From: Rheinheimera sp. D18
GTDB lineage: Bacteria > Pseudomonadota > Gammaproteobacteria > Enterobacterales > Alteromonadaceae
DNA: 64,000 bases
Assembly: GCF_004345025.1 (NCBI RefSeq)
Contig: NZ_CP037745.1
Location: forward strand, 2,666,001 to 2,730,000
Direction of reading: 5' to 3'
The stretch's first letter is position 1, and each line of letters opens with the position of its first letter. Shown one piece after another: positions 39,595 to 49,454 of this stretch. A program made the position numbers and the translations under genes. The notes beneath the pieces are model-generated. The model was not told where the DNA came from. It did not search any database and was given only the letters and a program-made list of their open reading frames with translations.

Positions 39595-40509
39595 TTAGGC
39601 GGATTGGCATTTGTTCAATAACACTTCGGTAATTAAATCAGCCATAATGCGATAACTCCGCGCCTTGCTTGACGTAGGTCGCCAAGCAACACCAATATCA
39701 CGATACGCATTACCTGCACCCGGTTGTTGCGCAATTAATTCAGTACCGTCAAGTACACCGCTATTAATCGCCATTTGCGGCATAAAAGTAACGCCTAGCT
39801 TGTTATTTACCATCTGGATCAGCGTATGTAGGCTAGTAGCAAAAAACGGGTTTACCTTACGGCTATCCTCCAACTCACAAGCTTTAACAGCATGATTAGT
39901 TAAACAATGTTCGCGCTCTAATAAAAATATACTTTCATCAGGCCATTGATTAATGTCATTGCTAAAACCACGGTCTAGCCAGTCTTGATGCAATACTAGC
40001 TTAAATCCGTCTTGCGCTAACACTTCTGCATGAAAGGTACCGGTTTCATAAGGCAACGCCAGTAATACCATATCTAGTCTACCTTCGCCCAGTGCATGCA
40101 ACGAGTTGTCTGAGGTGTCTTCACGCAGTAGCAATTGTAAATCGGGGTAACGCTCGCGACATAACGCCATTACTTCGCTTAACACAAAAGGCGCGATAGT
40201 AGGTATACAACCCAAACGAAACGGTCCGGCCATCGGCTTACCTTGGCTTTTGGCAAAGTCGGTTAACTCTTCGCACTGCTCAATAATATAACGCGCCTGG
40301 CGCACAATATCCTCGCCTAGCGGCGTAAAAATAAAAGATTTGTGATCACGCTCTAACAGCTGCACCGCCATAGTTTCTTCTAAATTGGCAATAGCAGCGC
40401 TAAGTGTAGATTGGCCGATATAACAGGCGTCTGCTGCTCGACCAAAGTGTTGATATTCGTGCAACGCCAGCAAATACTGCAATTGTTTAATACTTGGCAA
40501 ACGCTTCAT
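39595..40509 (-). CDS. oxyR: Peroxide-sensing regulator OxyR
   Basis: LysR-type activator of peroxide defence. The 304-residue protein has the N-terminal winged helix (PSIKQLQYLLALHEYQHFGRA) and the redox pair Cys202 and Cys211 in EHCLTNHAVKAC, equivalent to E. coli Cys199/Cys208. No catalase or peroxidase gene neighbours it in the window; the targets lie elsewhere. It lies between queA and pit, and the pit unit is closed by a terminator before it. Confidence 0.94.
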   Translation of the reverse strand: MKRLPSIKQLQYLLALHEYQHFGRAADACYIGQSTLSAAIANLEETMAVQLLERDHKSFIFTPLGEDIVRQARYIIEQCEELTDFAKSQGKPMAGPFRLGCIPTIAPFVLSEVMALCRERYPDLQLLLREDTSDNSLHALGEGRLDMVLLALPYETGTFHAEVLAQDGFKLVLHQDWLDRGFSNDINQWPDESIFLLEREHCLTNHAVKACELEDSRKVNPFFATSLHTLIQMVNNKLGVTFMPQMAINSGVLDGTELIAQQPGAGNAYRDIGVAWRPTSSKARSYRIMADLITEVLLNKCQSA

Positions 40510-40622
40510 TATTAATTCCGATTAAAAAAATACTTTATAATTGATATAAGTGTTTAAACTTTACGCCTGATAGCTCCAAGCTGCAACCGTATTAGCTGTT
40601 ATCGTTTTATTAACGCCAATAA

Positions 40623-40648
40623 AAAAGCCCTCTACGTTGAGGGCTTTT
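40623..40648. terminator. pit terminator
   Basis: AAAAGCCCTC, a 6-base loop, GAGGGCTTTT: a 10-bp stem 16 bases beyond the pit stop, with A/T runs on both sides. Confidence 0.88.
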
Positions 40649-40663
40649 GCATATTTAGCGAAA

Positions 40664-41932
40664 TTACACGCTAAATATGGCTCTTAAAATAAAGAAAAAT
40701 ACGATGGCTAACCCCGCGCCAACTGGCAGGGTAATAATCCAAGAGATAAAGATATTGCGCACCACGCCTAAATTGAGGGCTGCAATACCGCGAGCTAAAC
40801 CCACTCCTAATACTGCACCGACCAAGGTTTGCGTAGTTGAGATAGGTAAACCCGTACCTGAAGCAATAACTACTGTAGATGCTGCAGATAACTCAGCGGC
40901 AAAACCACGGCTTGGCGTTAAATGTGTTATCGCCGTACCTACGGTTTTAATGACTCGTGCACCTAGCGTTGCCAAACCCAGCACAATACCGACTGCGCCT
41001 AACGGTAAGATCCACCATGCTAAACTAGCGGTACTAGAAATTTCGCCACCAGAGCTAACTACACTTACTACTGCAGCTAAAGGGCCGATAGCATTAGCAA
41101 CGTCATTTGAACCGTGCGCAAATGCCATACAACAGGCGGTAGTAATCATTAACACGCCAAAAATACGTTCAACATTACTAAACTGGGTTTTTCTATCTGC
41201 TGCAGGGTCAAACTTCAAGCGCGAAATAACCACTTTACCTATTATTCCTACCACTGCGGCTATCGCTAACGCAATAACATAGCCATTCATAGTGCTTAGA
41301 TGCAAGCCAACATGCTTTAAGCCTTTTTGTACTGTCACTAACGACATAACAAAGGCAGCAAAACCCATATAAAACGGCACATATTTTTTCGCATTCGCTA
41401 ACGGGTTATCGGTATCAAAAATAAGTCGCTGCGCACTCATAAAAAACATGTACGCCAGCACACCCGCCAGTAATGGCGTGATGATCCAGCTACCAACTAT
41501 GCCGCCTACTTTGCCCCAATGTACGGCGTCTACGCCAACACCTACTGCCGCAAAACCGATAATAGCACCGACAATAGAATGGGTAGTTGATACCGGCCAA
41601 CCAAAGTAAGACGCGGCAATTAACCAAGTCGCAGCAGCCAATAATGAGGCAATCATGCCATAAGCCATTAACTCTGGTGCATCGACAAAGAATGCGGCGT
41701 CGGTAATACCGCCACGAATAGTTGAAGTAACAGAACCGCCAGCTAAATATGCACCAGCAAACTCAAAAATGGCAGCTATAACAATAGCTTGTTTAATTGT
41801 TAGTGCTTTAGAACCAACTGAAGTACCCATGGCATTGGCAACGTCATTGGCACCAACGCCATAAGCCATAAAGAAACCAAACACCGCGGCAATAATCACC
41901 AGGATTAAACCGTATGATTGTATAATATCCAT
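40664..41932 (-). CDS. pit: Low-affinity inorganic phosphate transporter (Pit family)
   Basis: A 422-residue, about 10-TM permease of the PiT family. The two signature repeats are GANDVANAMGTSVG (about residues 27-40) and GSNDVANAIGPLAA (about 273-286), with a VIASGTGLPISTTQTLVGAVLG segment in the second half. It takes up metal-phosphate by proton symport. The DUF47 gene lies 18 bases upstream, the common Pit partner. Confidence 0.93.
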   Translation of the reverse strand: MDIIQSYGLILVIIAAVFGFFMAYGVGANDVANAMGTSVGSKALTIKQAIVIAAIFEFAGAYLAGGSVTSTIRGGITDAAFFVDAPELMAYGMIASLLAAATWLIAASYFGWPVSTTHSIVGAIIGFAAVGVGVDAVHWGKVGGIVGSWIITPLLAGVLAYMFFMSAQRLIFDTDNPLANAKKYVPFYMGFAAFVMSLVTVQKGLKHVGLHLSTMNGYVIALAIAAVVGIIGKVVISRLKFDPAADRKTQFSNVERIFGVLMITTACCMAFAHGSNDVANAIGPLAAVVSVVSSGGEISSTASLAWWILPLGAVGIVLGLATLGARVIKTVGTAITHLTPSRGFAAELSAASTVVIASGTGLPISTTQTLVGAVLGVGLARGIAALNLGVVRNIFISWIITLPVGAGLAIVFFFILRAIFSV

Positions 41933-41950
41933 CAGAAAAACCTTTTAAAA

Positions 41951-42628
41951 TTAACGAGCTAACATAATTTCGAGACGAGAACCCACTTTAAGTGCAACAT
42001 CAGCTAAGTCGCCAACCCATTCCAAAGTACGATATAAAAACATCACATCTATTGGATTAAGTTCTTGCTCTGTCACACGCAAATCTCTACGCAACTTAAT
42101 TTGCATTGCGTCGGTATCAGCTTCAATTCTATCTAATCGCTCAACCATCTTGATAACCAGGTCAACTTCACGACCACGAAAACCGGTTTGTAGCAATTCT
42201 TCTAACTCGTTAATCACTTCACATGCCAGCGTAGTAGCATCGATACAACGCTGTAAATATAACTTAAAGCCTTCTTGTAAACTGACAGGGATTAGTAGCT
42301 CTCGGCCAAGTACCCTACCTGATATATCCTTCGTTTTGTTCGCAATTTTATCTTGCTGCGACACCAATTCTAAAATATCGGTTCGCTCAACCGGCAGAAA
42401 CAGACCACGTGGTAAATTCACTCGAATTTCCCGCTTTAATATGTCGGCTTCCTTTTCCAACATTACGATTTTTTTGCGTACATCCGCCGCGAGCTGCCAA
42501 TCTTGCTGATACACAGCATCAAAGAAAGGTAACAGCAATTCACTTGCCTCATGCACCTTGCGAATATGTTCTTCTATCGGCTTAATAGGTGACTTGGCAA
42601 ACATGGATAAAAAAGTACTAGCTGGCAT
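41951..42628 (-). CDS. TIGR00153/DUF47 PhoU-like protein, Pit partner
   Basis: A 225-residue all-helical PhoU-related protein of the DUF47 family, normally encoded beside pit and thought to regulate it. I begin at ATG 42628 (MPASTFLSMFAKSPIKP), the usual family start; the frame stays open 18 codons further. Signatures include EKEADILKREIR and VERLDRIEADTDAM. A weak Pho-box-like site lies about 80 bases upstream. Confidence 0.88.
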   Translation of the reverse strand: MPASTFLSMFAKSPIKPIEEHIRKVHEASELLLPFFDAVYQQDWQLAADVRKKIVMLEKEADILKREIRVNLPRGLFLPVERTDILELVSQQDKIANKTKDISGRVLGRELLIPVSLQEGFKLYLQRCIDATTLACEVINELEELLQTGFRGREVDLVIKMVERLDRIEADTDAMQIKLRRDLRVTEQELNPIDVMFLYRTLEWVGDLADVALKVGSRLEIMLAR

Positions 42629-42705
42629 AGCCTGGCCTCGTAAGTTAATTTTGACTGTCGTCGGCGCGCATTGTAACGACATTCAAAGCGCAATAAAAAT
42701 GGAAA

Positions 42706-42723
42706 ATGAATGCAGTATGAAAA
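42706..42723 (-). promoter_or_regulatory. Weak Pho-box-like site before DUF47-pit
   Basis: Minus strand TTTTCAT - ACTG - CATTCAT: two 7-mers with 5 of 7 matches each to CTGTCAT at the correct 4-base spacing. It is weaker than the other four sites in the window. Confidence 0.3.
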
Positions 42724-42780
42724 TGTTCTAAGTCTAGGCCAATTTAAGGCATAGCCTAAACCAGTAAAACACAATAAAAA

Positions 42781-43491
42781 TCAAATGCGTATTTCTTGCT
42801 CAAGCTGCTCTGCGCTGCTATGGCGCACCACTTTGCCCTTAACGAAAAAAATAATATATTCCGCCAAATTTTTGCAGCGATCACCAATACGCTCTATTGA
42901 GCGCGCCGACCAGAGTACATTCATAACTTTAGGAATGGAGTGTGGTTCCTCTGCCATATAGGTCATTAACTGACGGGTGATAACTTCATATTCACGGTCA
43001 ATTTTTTTGTCTTCCTTGTGCACTAATAACGCGGTTTCAACATCCATTCGCGCAAACGCGTCTAGTACATCATGCAACATTTGGCCGACATGACGACCTA
43101 AATTATCGAGATTAAGCAATAACTCTTGTTGTTCGCTATTAAAGGACTCTAATGCCGCCCGCGCAATACGACGCGTTTCATCGCCAATACGTTCCAAATC
43201 AGTAATGGCTTTCATTATGGCAAGCACTAAGCGTAAATCACTGGCAGCAGGTTGACGCTTAACAATAATACTGGTGCATTCTTTATCAATTTGCAGCTGC
43301 CAATCGTTTACCTTTAAGTCGGTATCGATAACCGCTTTTGCTAACTGGGCATCGGCGTTAATAATCGCCTTTAATGCATTGTTTAACTGCTGCTCTAGTA
43401 AGCCACCCATTGCCATCACATGACTGCGTATTTCGGCGATCTCTTCATTAAAAGAGCTAGAAATATGTTTATTTAAGCTTAGCTTATCCAC
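42781..43491 (-). CDS. phoU: Phosphate-signalling regulator PhoU (E. coli-like copy)
   Basis: A 236-residue protein with two PhoU three-helix repeats, very close to E. coli PhoU: LNKHISSSFNEEI, MAMGGLLEQQL, KRQPAASDLRLVL, LERIGDETRRIAR and ARSIERIGDRCKNLAEYI. The start is GTG 43491 behind GGAGAG. Unusually, it lies beside DUF47-pit rather than at the end of pstSCAB, which has a second PhoU. It may couple Pit and the PhoR/Pst system. Confidence 0.92.
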   Translation of the reverse strand: MDKLSLNKHISSSFNEEIAEIRSHVMAMGGLLEQQLNNALKAIINADAQLAKAVIDTDLKVNDWQLQIDKECTSIIVKRQPAASDLRLVLAIMKAITDLERIGDETRRIARAALESFNSEQQELLLNLDNLGRHVGQMLHDVLDAFARMDVETALLVHKEDKKIDREYEVITRQLMTYMAEEPHSIPKVMNVLWSARSIERIGDRCKNLAEYIIFFVKGKVVRHSSAEQLEQEIRI

Positions 43492-43688
43492 TGTGCTCTC
43501 CAGTAAAGCGATTGAGCCTTATCGCCCAACAATTTTTACCGGCGTAGTATAGGCAAAAATAGCATGCTGATACCATATCAGGCAGCAACATAACTAAAAT
43601 GTCATATGCGGCAACCTTAATTGCTGCAACTATTCATACAGAAATTATGGCTAAGCCAATAAATTTGCCTATATTATTGGTGATACAT

Positions 43689-43716
43689 TTGAAAATTTTA
43701 AGTCTACGGCTACACT
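43689..43716 (+). promoter_or_regulatory. Candidate gcvR promoter in the phoU-gcvR gap
   Basis: TTGAAA (43689-43694), 16 bases, TACACT (43711-43716). The 306-base divergent gap 43492-43797 otherwise holds A/T-rich sequence and a small dyad (CTGATA-TGG-TATCAG on the minus strand near 43570); no gene, RNA or Pho box is evident. Confidence 0.4.
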
Positions 43717-43797
43717 CTGAGCGAATTAAACTTTAGCTACATTGCGGTTACGCGCTGACGCTGTAATATTTCTTCACGTATGATAGGACAATATCGA

Positions 43798-44304
43798 ATG
43801 AAGCAGTTAGTACTGACATTAATTGGTAAAGATAAAGCAGGGTTAGTCGAGAAGCTGGCCACGGTTGTTAGCACACATAATGGCAACTGGATGGCGAGCA
43901 ACTTAAGCCATTTAGCGGGTTATTTTGCAGGTATTTTACAAGTTGAAGTTGCTGAACAAGACTTACCGGCGTTAACTGCTGCGTTAGAACAAATTAGCGA
44001 GCTAGATATTAAAATTCAGCAAGGTGTTGCCAGTACCTTACGTACAGAGCAGCAACTGCAATTTGTTATTACTGGTAACGACCGCCCCGGCATAGTGCGA
44101 GAATTGTCGTCAGTGCTTAAACACAAAGGCAGCAACATTATTCACTTTGAGAGCAGCAAGCAAAGTGCACCAAACTGGGGCGTACCACTATTTAATGCTA
44201 TTGCCACCGTTGAGTTATCTGCTGGTATTAGCCGCGACGAAGTGGTGAGAGCGCTCGAGGCTATTGCTACCGACATCGTAGTTGATATTGAAACCGAAGC
44301 CTAA
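43798..44304 (+). CDS. gcvR: Glycine cleavage system repressor GcvR (ACT-domain protein)
   Basis: A 168-residue protein of two ACT domains (KQLVLTLIGKDKAGLVEKLA, then QLQFVITGNDRPGIVRELS), the GcvR architecture. In E. coli GcvR binds glycine and antagonises GcvA. The start is ATG 43798 with AGGA upstream; six codons further upstream an in-frame ATG lacks a site. No gcv genes are nearby. It precedes ppk with an 88-base gap. Confidence 0.82.
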   Translation: MKQLVLTLIGKDKAGLVEKLATVVSTHNGNWMASNLSHLAGYFAGILQVEVAEQDLPALTAALEQISELDIKIQQGVASTLRTEQQLQFVITGNDRPGIVRELSSVLKHKGSNIIHFESSKQSAPNWGVPLFNAIATVELSAGISRDEVVRALEAIATDIVVDIETEA

Positions 44305-44392
44305 ATTCATGCCGCAGCCGAGGTTTGGCTGCCTTTATCTTGTTGCATAAACTTACCATTGCTTAACCCAGTCGTAGTTAGGGAGCTGGACC

Positions 44393-46516
44393 ATGGAATA
44401 CACCGATGCCGTCAGCGAGAGTGAGTATCCTACTTATTCGCGTGAATTAAGCTGGCTGGCTTTTAATGACCGAGTACTGCAAGAAGCGGCCGACGAGCGC
44501 AACCCACCGATAGAGCGCCTACGCTTTTTAGGTATTTACTCAAACAATATGGATGAGTTTTTTCGCGTTAGAGTAGCCGATGTAAAGCGCCGTATCTTGC
44601 TAAAAAAATACCAAAATACTGAGCAAGAAGATGCCGAAGCATTAATGCAGGCGATTCAACAACAAGTATTAAAACTTGGTGCGCGTTTTAATGCTATTTA
44701 TCTTGATATTCAGCTAGAGCTGCGCAAGCACAATATAGAATTAATTGACCACCATAAGTTAACTGATTTGCAATCATTATGGGTACGCCGATATTTTCGC
44801 GACGAAGTGTTAAAGCATATATCACCGATGATTTTATCTGGTGACGAATTCAGTTTACCCAAAGCGCTAGAAGATAACGCTACCTATTTAATGGTCGAAA
44901 TGACCGGCGCTAGTAAGCCAGAATACGCCATAGTGCAAGTGCCAACTAATGAGCTGTCACGATTTATTGAGTTACCGCTGCAACTGAATACGCGAAAAAA
45001 GAACGGTAATTATCGGCGGCAAATTTTGCTACTAGACGACGTTATCGTGCACTGTATTGCCGATTTGTTTTCTGGCTTTTTTGAGTTTGACGCCATCGAA
45101 GCTTACTCATTAAAACTCACCCGCGATGCCGATTACAATATTAGCGACACACTAGATCAGAGCCTGATTGATAAAATGTCTAAAGGCATTCGTCAGCGTT
45201 TAAAATCAGACCCTGTGCGGCTGGTATACGACAATGCGATGCCTGAGCAAATGCTAAAAGTTTTAAGTAAACAGCTTGGCACTAGCAGTAGCGCTGAGTC
45301 ATTAATTCCTGGCAGCCGCTATCGCAATTTTAAAGATTTTATCGGCTTTCCCAACATTGGCCATCAAAGCTTAGCCTTTCCAATACAGCCAGCATTAAAA
45401 AGCCCGGAATTTGAGCAGCATGCCACCAGCTTCGACGCCATTAAAGCCGGCGATATTTTACTTTATTACCCGTATCACAGCTTTGGTTACTTTACAGAAT
45501 GGGTACGCCAGGCTTCATTTGACCCCAAAGTTAGCCAAATTAAACTCACCATGTACCGAGTGGCCAAGCAGTCGCGCGTTATTAACTCATTAATTGATGC
45601 TGCGCGTAATGGTAAAAAAGTAACGGTAGTAGTAGAGCTAACTGCCCGTTTTGATGAAGAAAACAACATCAACTGGGCACGTAAAATGACTGAAGCCGGT
45701 ATTCAAGTGGTATTTGGCTTAACGACATTAAAAGTGCATTCTAAGTTGTGCCTAATTAGCCGTATAGAACGCGGTAAAACCATTAGCTATGGCCACATTA
45801 GTACCGGTAACTTTAATGAGAAAACCGCCCGTATTTATACCGACATCAGCCTATTTACCTGTCATTCAGAAATTACCGCTGAAATTGATCAAGTTTTTGA
45901 GTTTGTTGAATACAGTTACCGTCAATATGAGTTTAAGCACCTTATTGTGTCGCCCACGTGGAGTCGGTCACGCTTAATTCAGCTGATCCAGCGTGAAATA
46001 GATTTTGCTAACAGTGGCGATAAGGCTGAGATTTTTCTCAAACTAAACAATCTTGCTGATCCAGAAATTGTCGAACTACTGTACCGCGCAAGCCAAGCAG
46101 GAGTAAAAATTCGTATTATTGTTCGCGGTATGTGTGCACTGGTTCCCGGCATTAGCGGTATTAGCCAAAATATAAAAATTATTTCTGTGCTCGATCGCTT
46201 TTTAGAACATGCCCGGGTTTATGTGTTCCATAATGGCGGCGACACTAATGTTTACTTATCATCAGCCGACTGGATGACTCGAAACATAGACCAGCGAGTT
46301 GAAGTTGGCGTACCCATTTATGATCCGCGCCTTAAACAGCAAGTATTAGATACGTTAGACATTCAATGGCACGATAACGTAAAGGCGCGTATTATTGACG
46401 CCCAACAAAGCAATGGCTACGTGAAGCGCGGCAACAAGCGTAGCATACGTTCACAACAAGAAATTTATGATTATTTTGCCCGCATAACCTGGCAAAACAG
46501 CGACCAAAGCCATTAA
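44393..46516 (+). CDS. ppk1: Polyphosphate kinase 1
   Basis: Makes inorganic polyphosphate from ATP. The 707-residue protein has the N domain (SRELSWLAFNDRVLQEA), the head domain, and the PLD-like C domains with the phosphohistidine motif in TLKVHSKLCLI and YGHISTGNFNEKTARIYTD. The ppx start overlaps its stop by one base (TAATG), so the two are translationally coupled. This places polyP metabolism beside the Pho genes. Confidence 0.97.
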   Translation: MEYTDAVSESEYPTYSRELSWLAFNDRVLQEAADERNPPIERLRFLGIYSNNMDEFFRVRVADVKRRILLKKYQNTEQEDAEALMQAIQQQVLKLGARFNAIYLDIQLELRKHNIELIDHHKLTDLQSLWVRRYFRDEVLKHISPMILSGDEFSLPKALEDNATYLMVEMTGASKPEYAIVQVPTNELSRFIELPLQLNTRKKNGNYRRQILLLDDVIVHCIADLFSGFFEFDAIEAYSLKLTRDADYNISDTLDQSLIDKMSKGIRQRLKSDPVRLVYDNAMPEQMLKVLSKQLGTSSSAESLIPGSRYRNFKDFIGFPNIGHQSLAFPIQPALKSPEFEQHATSFDAIKAGDILLYYPYHSFGYFTEWVRQASFDPKVSQIKLTMYRVAKQSRVINSLIDAARNGKKVTVVVELTARFDEENNINWARKMTEAGIQVVFGLTTLKVHSKLCLISRIERGKTISYGHISTGNFNEKTARIYTDISLFTCHSEITAEIDQVFEFVEYSYRQYEFKHLIVSPTWSRSRLIQLIQREIDFANSGDKAEIFLKLNNLADPEIVELLYRASQAGVKIRIIVRGMCALVPGISGISQNIKIISVLDRFLEHARVYVFHNGGDTNVYLSSADWMTRNIDQRVEVGVPIYDPRLKQQVLDTLDIQWHDNVKARIIDAQQSNGYVKRGNKRSIRSQQEIYDYFARITWQNSDQSH

Positions 46517-48054
46517 TGAATGACATTACTGCTAACGTAACACGCCCAGAAAACCAAGCCTATATGGCCGCGGTTGATTTGGGTTCAAACTCTTTTCATA
46601 TGGTTATTGCTCGCGTGGTCGATGGCGACATTCAGCCATTACATCGTGAAAAGCAAAAACTTCAACTAGCACAAGGTTTAAACGACCAGTTTGTGCTAAG
46701 TGAAGAGGCCATTGACCGCGGTTTATCCGTCCTAGCGCAATTTGCTGATACCTTAAAGCCCTTTGCGCCACAATCGGTGCGGGTTATTGCTACCTACACC
46801 TTACGCCGAGCAAAAAATGCCGCAACGTTTTTACGCCGTGCTAAATCGGTATTTCCGTTTCCAATAGAAATTATTTCTGGCCAAGAAGAAGCGCGCTTTA
46901 TATACAGTGGTGTGGCTAATTTTGAATATTTTAGCGGTCACCGCTTAGTAATCGATATCGGTGGCGGCAGCACTGAACTCGCCCTTGGGGTGGGTTTGCA
47001 ACCGTTAAAACTAGGCAGCAGAAACATGGGCTGTATTAGCTATGGTTTGCAGCACTTTGCCCAAGGTCGTATTAGTGAAAAACGCTTTGCCCGTGCAATT
47101 TTACAGGCCGAACAAGAGCTAGAACCTATTGTCACTAGCTTTAGAGCGTTAGGCTGGCAACAAGTAGTGGGCACCTCGGGTACGGTCAAAATTATTCGCG
47201 ATATTATTGTTGGTTTAGGCTTAAGTAACAACGCTCTAGAATTGTCGCATCTGTTGGCGCTTAAAGCCCTATTATTAGCGTACAACAATAGCGCGCAATT
47301 AAATTTACCCGGCCTAACAGATGATAGAAAACCACTGATTTGCTCGGGTTTAGCCATACTAATTGCCGCATTTAATCTATTGCAAATCGACCAGCTAACC
47401 TATATCGACGCGGCACTGCGCGAAGGTGTGTTATATGAAATGAGCGATCGTTTGCAACATGTGGATATTCGTGAGCATACCGTTACTAGCTTGCAGCGCC
47501 GTTACGACGTCGATATGGCTCAAGCCAAGCGCGTTCGTAATACCGCATTAGTGCTATTTCAGCAGGTACGCCAGTTATGGCAGCTAAATGACGAAGATGC
47601 CACATTATTAGGCTGGGCCGCAACCTTATATGAAGTTGGTCTGCACATTAATTCATCAGGTGTACAAAAACATTCAGCCTACATTTTAGAAAATGCCAAC
47701 CTACCCGGCTTTAACCAAGAAGAACAACTGCTTATCTCCACCTTAGTACGTTTCCATCGGCATAAAATCCGCTTAGATGACATGCCTACTTTTAGCCTGT
47801 ATCAGCTATCACAGGCGGTATATTTAACGGTACTACTGCGTTTGGCCGTTTTGTTAAACCAAAAACGACGCGATGATATACTGCCACAACTAACCGTTAG
47901 TGCAAAAGTACAGCAGCTACAGCTACATTTAAGCCCAGACTGGCTGGCACAACAACGCTTGCTTGCCGCCGATTTAGTCGCAGAGCAAAAAGTATTAAAG
48001 AAAATTGGTTTTACGCTTGATTGCTTCAACTTAACCACAGTAAAAGCCAGCTAG
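46516..48054 (+). CDS. ppx: Exopolyphosphatase (Ppx/GppA family)
   Basis: A 512-residue sugar-kinase-fold phosphatase: AAVDLGSNSFHMVI and VIDIGGGSTELALG are the two phosphate-binding loops, EIISGQEEARFIYSG is the catalytic region, and the C-terminal HD-like helical domain is present, as in E. coli Ppx (513). Degrades polyP; pppGpp hydrolysis (GppA) is a possible alternative. It overlaps ppk by one base. Confidence 0.95.
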   Translation: MNDITANVTRPENQAYMAAVDLGSNSFHMVIARVVDGDIQPLHREKQKLQLAQGLNDQFVLSEEAIDRGLSVLAQFADTLKPFAPQSVRVIATYTLRRAKNAATFLRRAKSVFPFPIEIISGQEEARFIYSGVANFEYFSGHRLVIDIGGGSTELALGVGLQPLKLGSRNMGCISYGLQHFAQGRISEKRFARAILQAEQELEPIVTSFRALGWQQVVGTSGTVKIIRDIIVGLGLSNNALELSHLLALKALLLAYNNSAQLNLPGLTDDRKPLICSGLAILIAAFNLLQIDQLTYIDAALREGVLYEMSDRLQHVDIREHTVTSLQRRYDVDMAQAKRVRNTALVLFQQVRQLWQLNDEDATLLGWAATLYEVGLHINSSGVQKHSAYILENANLPGFNQEEQLLISTLVRFHRHKIRLDDMPTFSLYQLSQAVYLTVLLRLAVLLNQKRRDDILPQLTVSAKVQQLQLHLSPDWLAQQRLLAADLVAEQKVLKKIGFTLDCFNLTTVKAS

Positions 48055-48131
48055 ATATCAAACAATATCATTGCTTGGCTTTTTCACTATTAGCGCTTAA
48101 GGTAGAAACAGACTAAAAACTTGGAGCGGTT

Positions 48132-49454
48132 ATGCGTTTATCATTGTTAAGTTTGGCATTATTACCACTGCTGCTTTCTGCACCCGCAATGGCCGATAGC
48201 TCAGTTGACAGTAAAACTAAACTGAGTAAACACATTGAGCAGGTTATGCCTAAAGTGATTAGCTGGCGGCGTGATCTACACCAACACCCTGAATTATCTA
48301 ACCGTGAAGTGCGAACTGCCGCAAAAGTAGCTGCACACCTAGAATCGCTAGGCTTAGAGGTTCGCACCGGCATTGCTCATACCGGTGTAGTTGGCATTCT
48401 TAAAGGCGGTAAAGCCGGCCCTGTGGTTGCGCTACGTGCTGATATGGATGCGTTACCAGTAGCCGAACAAACAGGCTTACCCTTTGCGTCAACAGTAATG
48501 GCTGAATTTAACGGCCAACAAACCGGTGTAATGCACGCTTGTGGCCATGATGCGCACGTTGCGATGTTAATGGGTGTGGCTGAAGTACTAAGCAAACAAA
48601 AGGCCGATATTAGCGGCACTATTATGTTTGTGTTTCAACCAGCGGAAGAAGGCCCGCCAAACGGCGAAGACGGCGGCGCTAAAATGATGCTCGCTGAAGG
48701 CCTATTTGCTAACCCTTCGCCGTCGGCTATCTTCGGCCTTCACGTTTGGCCTGGCAACCCTGGGCAAATACAGGTAAAAACCGAAGGTATTATGGCGGCG
48801 GCTGACAGCTTTCAAATTACGGTAAAAGGTAAACAAGTACATGGCTCATCGCCATGGCTGGGTATTGACCCTATCAACGTTACTGGCCAGCTAATTAATG
48901 CGATTAATCTTATTCCGGCACGGCAAATTGATGTGACCAAAGCGCCAGCCGTAGTGTCTTTTGGTCAGGTACATGGTGGTATTCGTTGGAATATTATTCC
49001 TGATGACGTAAAGCTAGAAGGTACTATTCGCACCTTTGACAGCGCTATGCGTGAAGACTTAATTGCTCGCATGACCACCACCAGTGAACACATTGCCAAA
49101 GCCAGCGGCGCCATAGCAGAACTGCATGTGCACAACTTTGCTGCCGTTACTTGGAATGACCCAGCGCTTACCGATTGGGCTATGCCCAGCTTAAAATGGG
49201 CGGCTGGTGATAAAGGTGTTGCCGGCGTTAAACCTATTACTGGTGCCGAAGACTTCTCGTTTTATCAACAAAAAATTCCTGGGGTGTTTTTCTTTTTAGG
49301 TATCTCGCCAGAAGGCAAAACTAACAGCGAGGTTGCCCCTAACCACTCGCCGATGTTTGACGTAAATGAAGATGCACTAATTAACGGCGTGCGCGCATTA
49401 AGTTCGCTAGCGCTAGATTATTTAGACCAAGCGCCAACGCTTAAGCCGCAATAA
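48132..49454 (+). CDS. Exported M20-family amidohydrolase
   Basis: A 440-residue metallohydrolase with a signal peptide (MRLSLLSLALLPLLLSAPAMA, cleavage near residue 21). It is of the M20D hippurate hydrolase/N-acyl-amino-acid amidohydrolase type: WRRDLHQHPELSN, ALRADMDALPV, the metal site MHACGHDAHVAMLMG and PAEEGPPNGEDGG. Most relatives are cytoplasmic; this one should act in the periplasm, perhaps on N-acyl or conjugated amino acids. Its stop overlaps the tag start. Confidence 0.88.
   Translation: MRLSLLSLALLPLLLSAPAMADSSVDSKTKLSKHIEQVMPKVISWRRDLHQHPELSNREVRTAAKVAAHLESLGLEVRTGIAHTGVVGILKGGKAGPVVALRADMDALPVAEQTGLPFASTVMAEFNGQQTGVMHACGHDAHVAMLMGVAEVLSKQKADISGTIMFVFQPAEEGPPNGEDGGAKMMLAEGLFANPSPSAIFGLHVWPGNPGQIQVKTEGIMAAADSFQITVKGKQVHGSSPWLGIDPINVTGQLINAINLIPARQIDVTKAPAVVSFGQVHGGIRWNIIPDDVKLEGTIRTFDSAMREDLIARMTTTSEHIAKASGAIAELHVHNFAAVTWNDPALTDWAMPSLKWAAGDKGVAGVKPITGAEDFSFYQQKIPGVFFFLGISPEGKTNSEVAPNHSPMFDVNEDALINGVRALSSLALDYLDQAPTLKPQ

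Noticed and set aside
40677-41282. 201-codon plus-strand frame opposite pit
   Set aside because: Shadow of a conserved Pit transporter; the amino-acid mix is that of reverse-complemented membrane helices.
43492-43797. Glycine riboswitch or small RNA in the phoU-gcvR gap
   Set aside because: No tandem aptamer-like helices or terminator could be found; only a small dyad and a candidate promoter.
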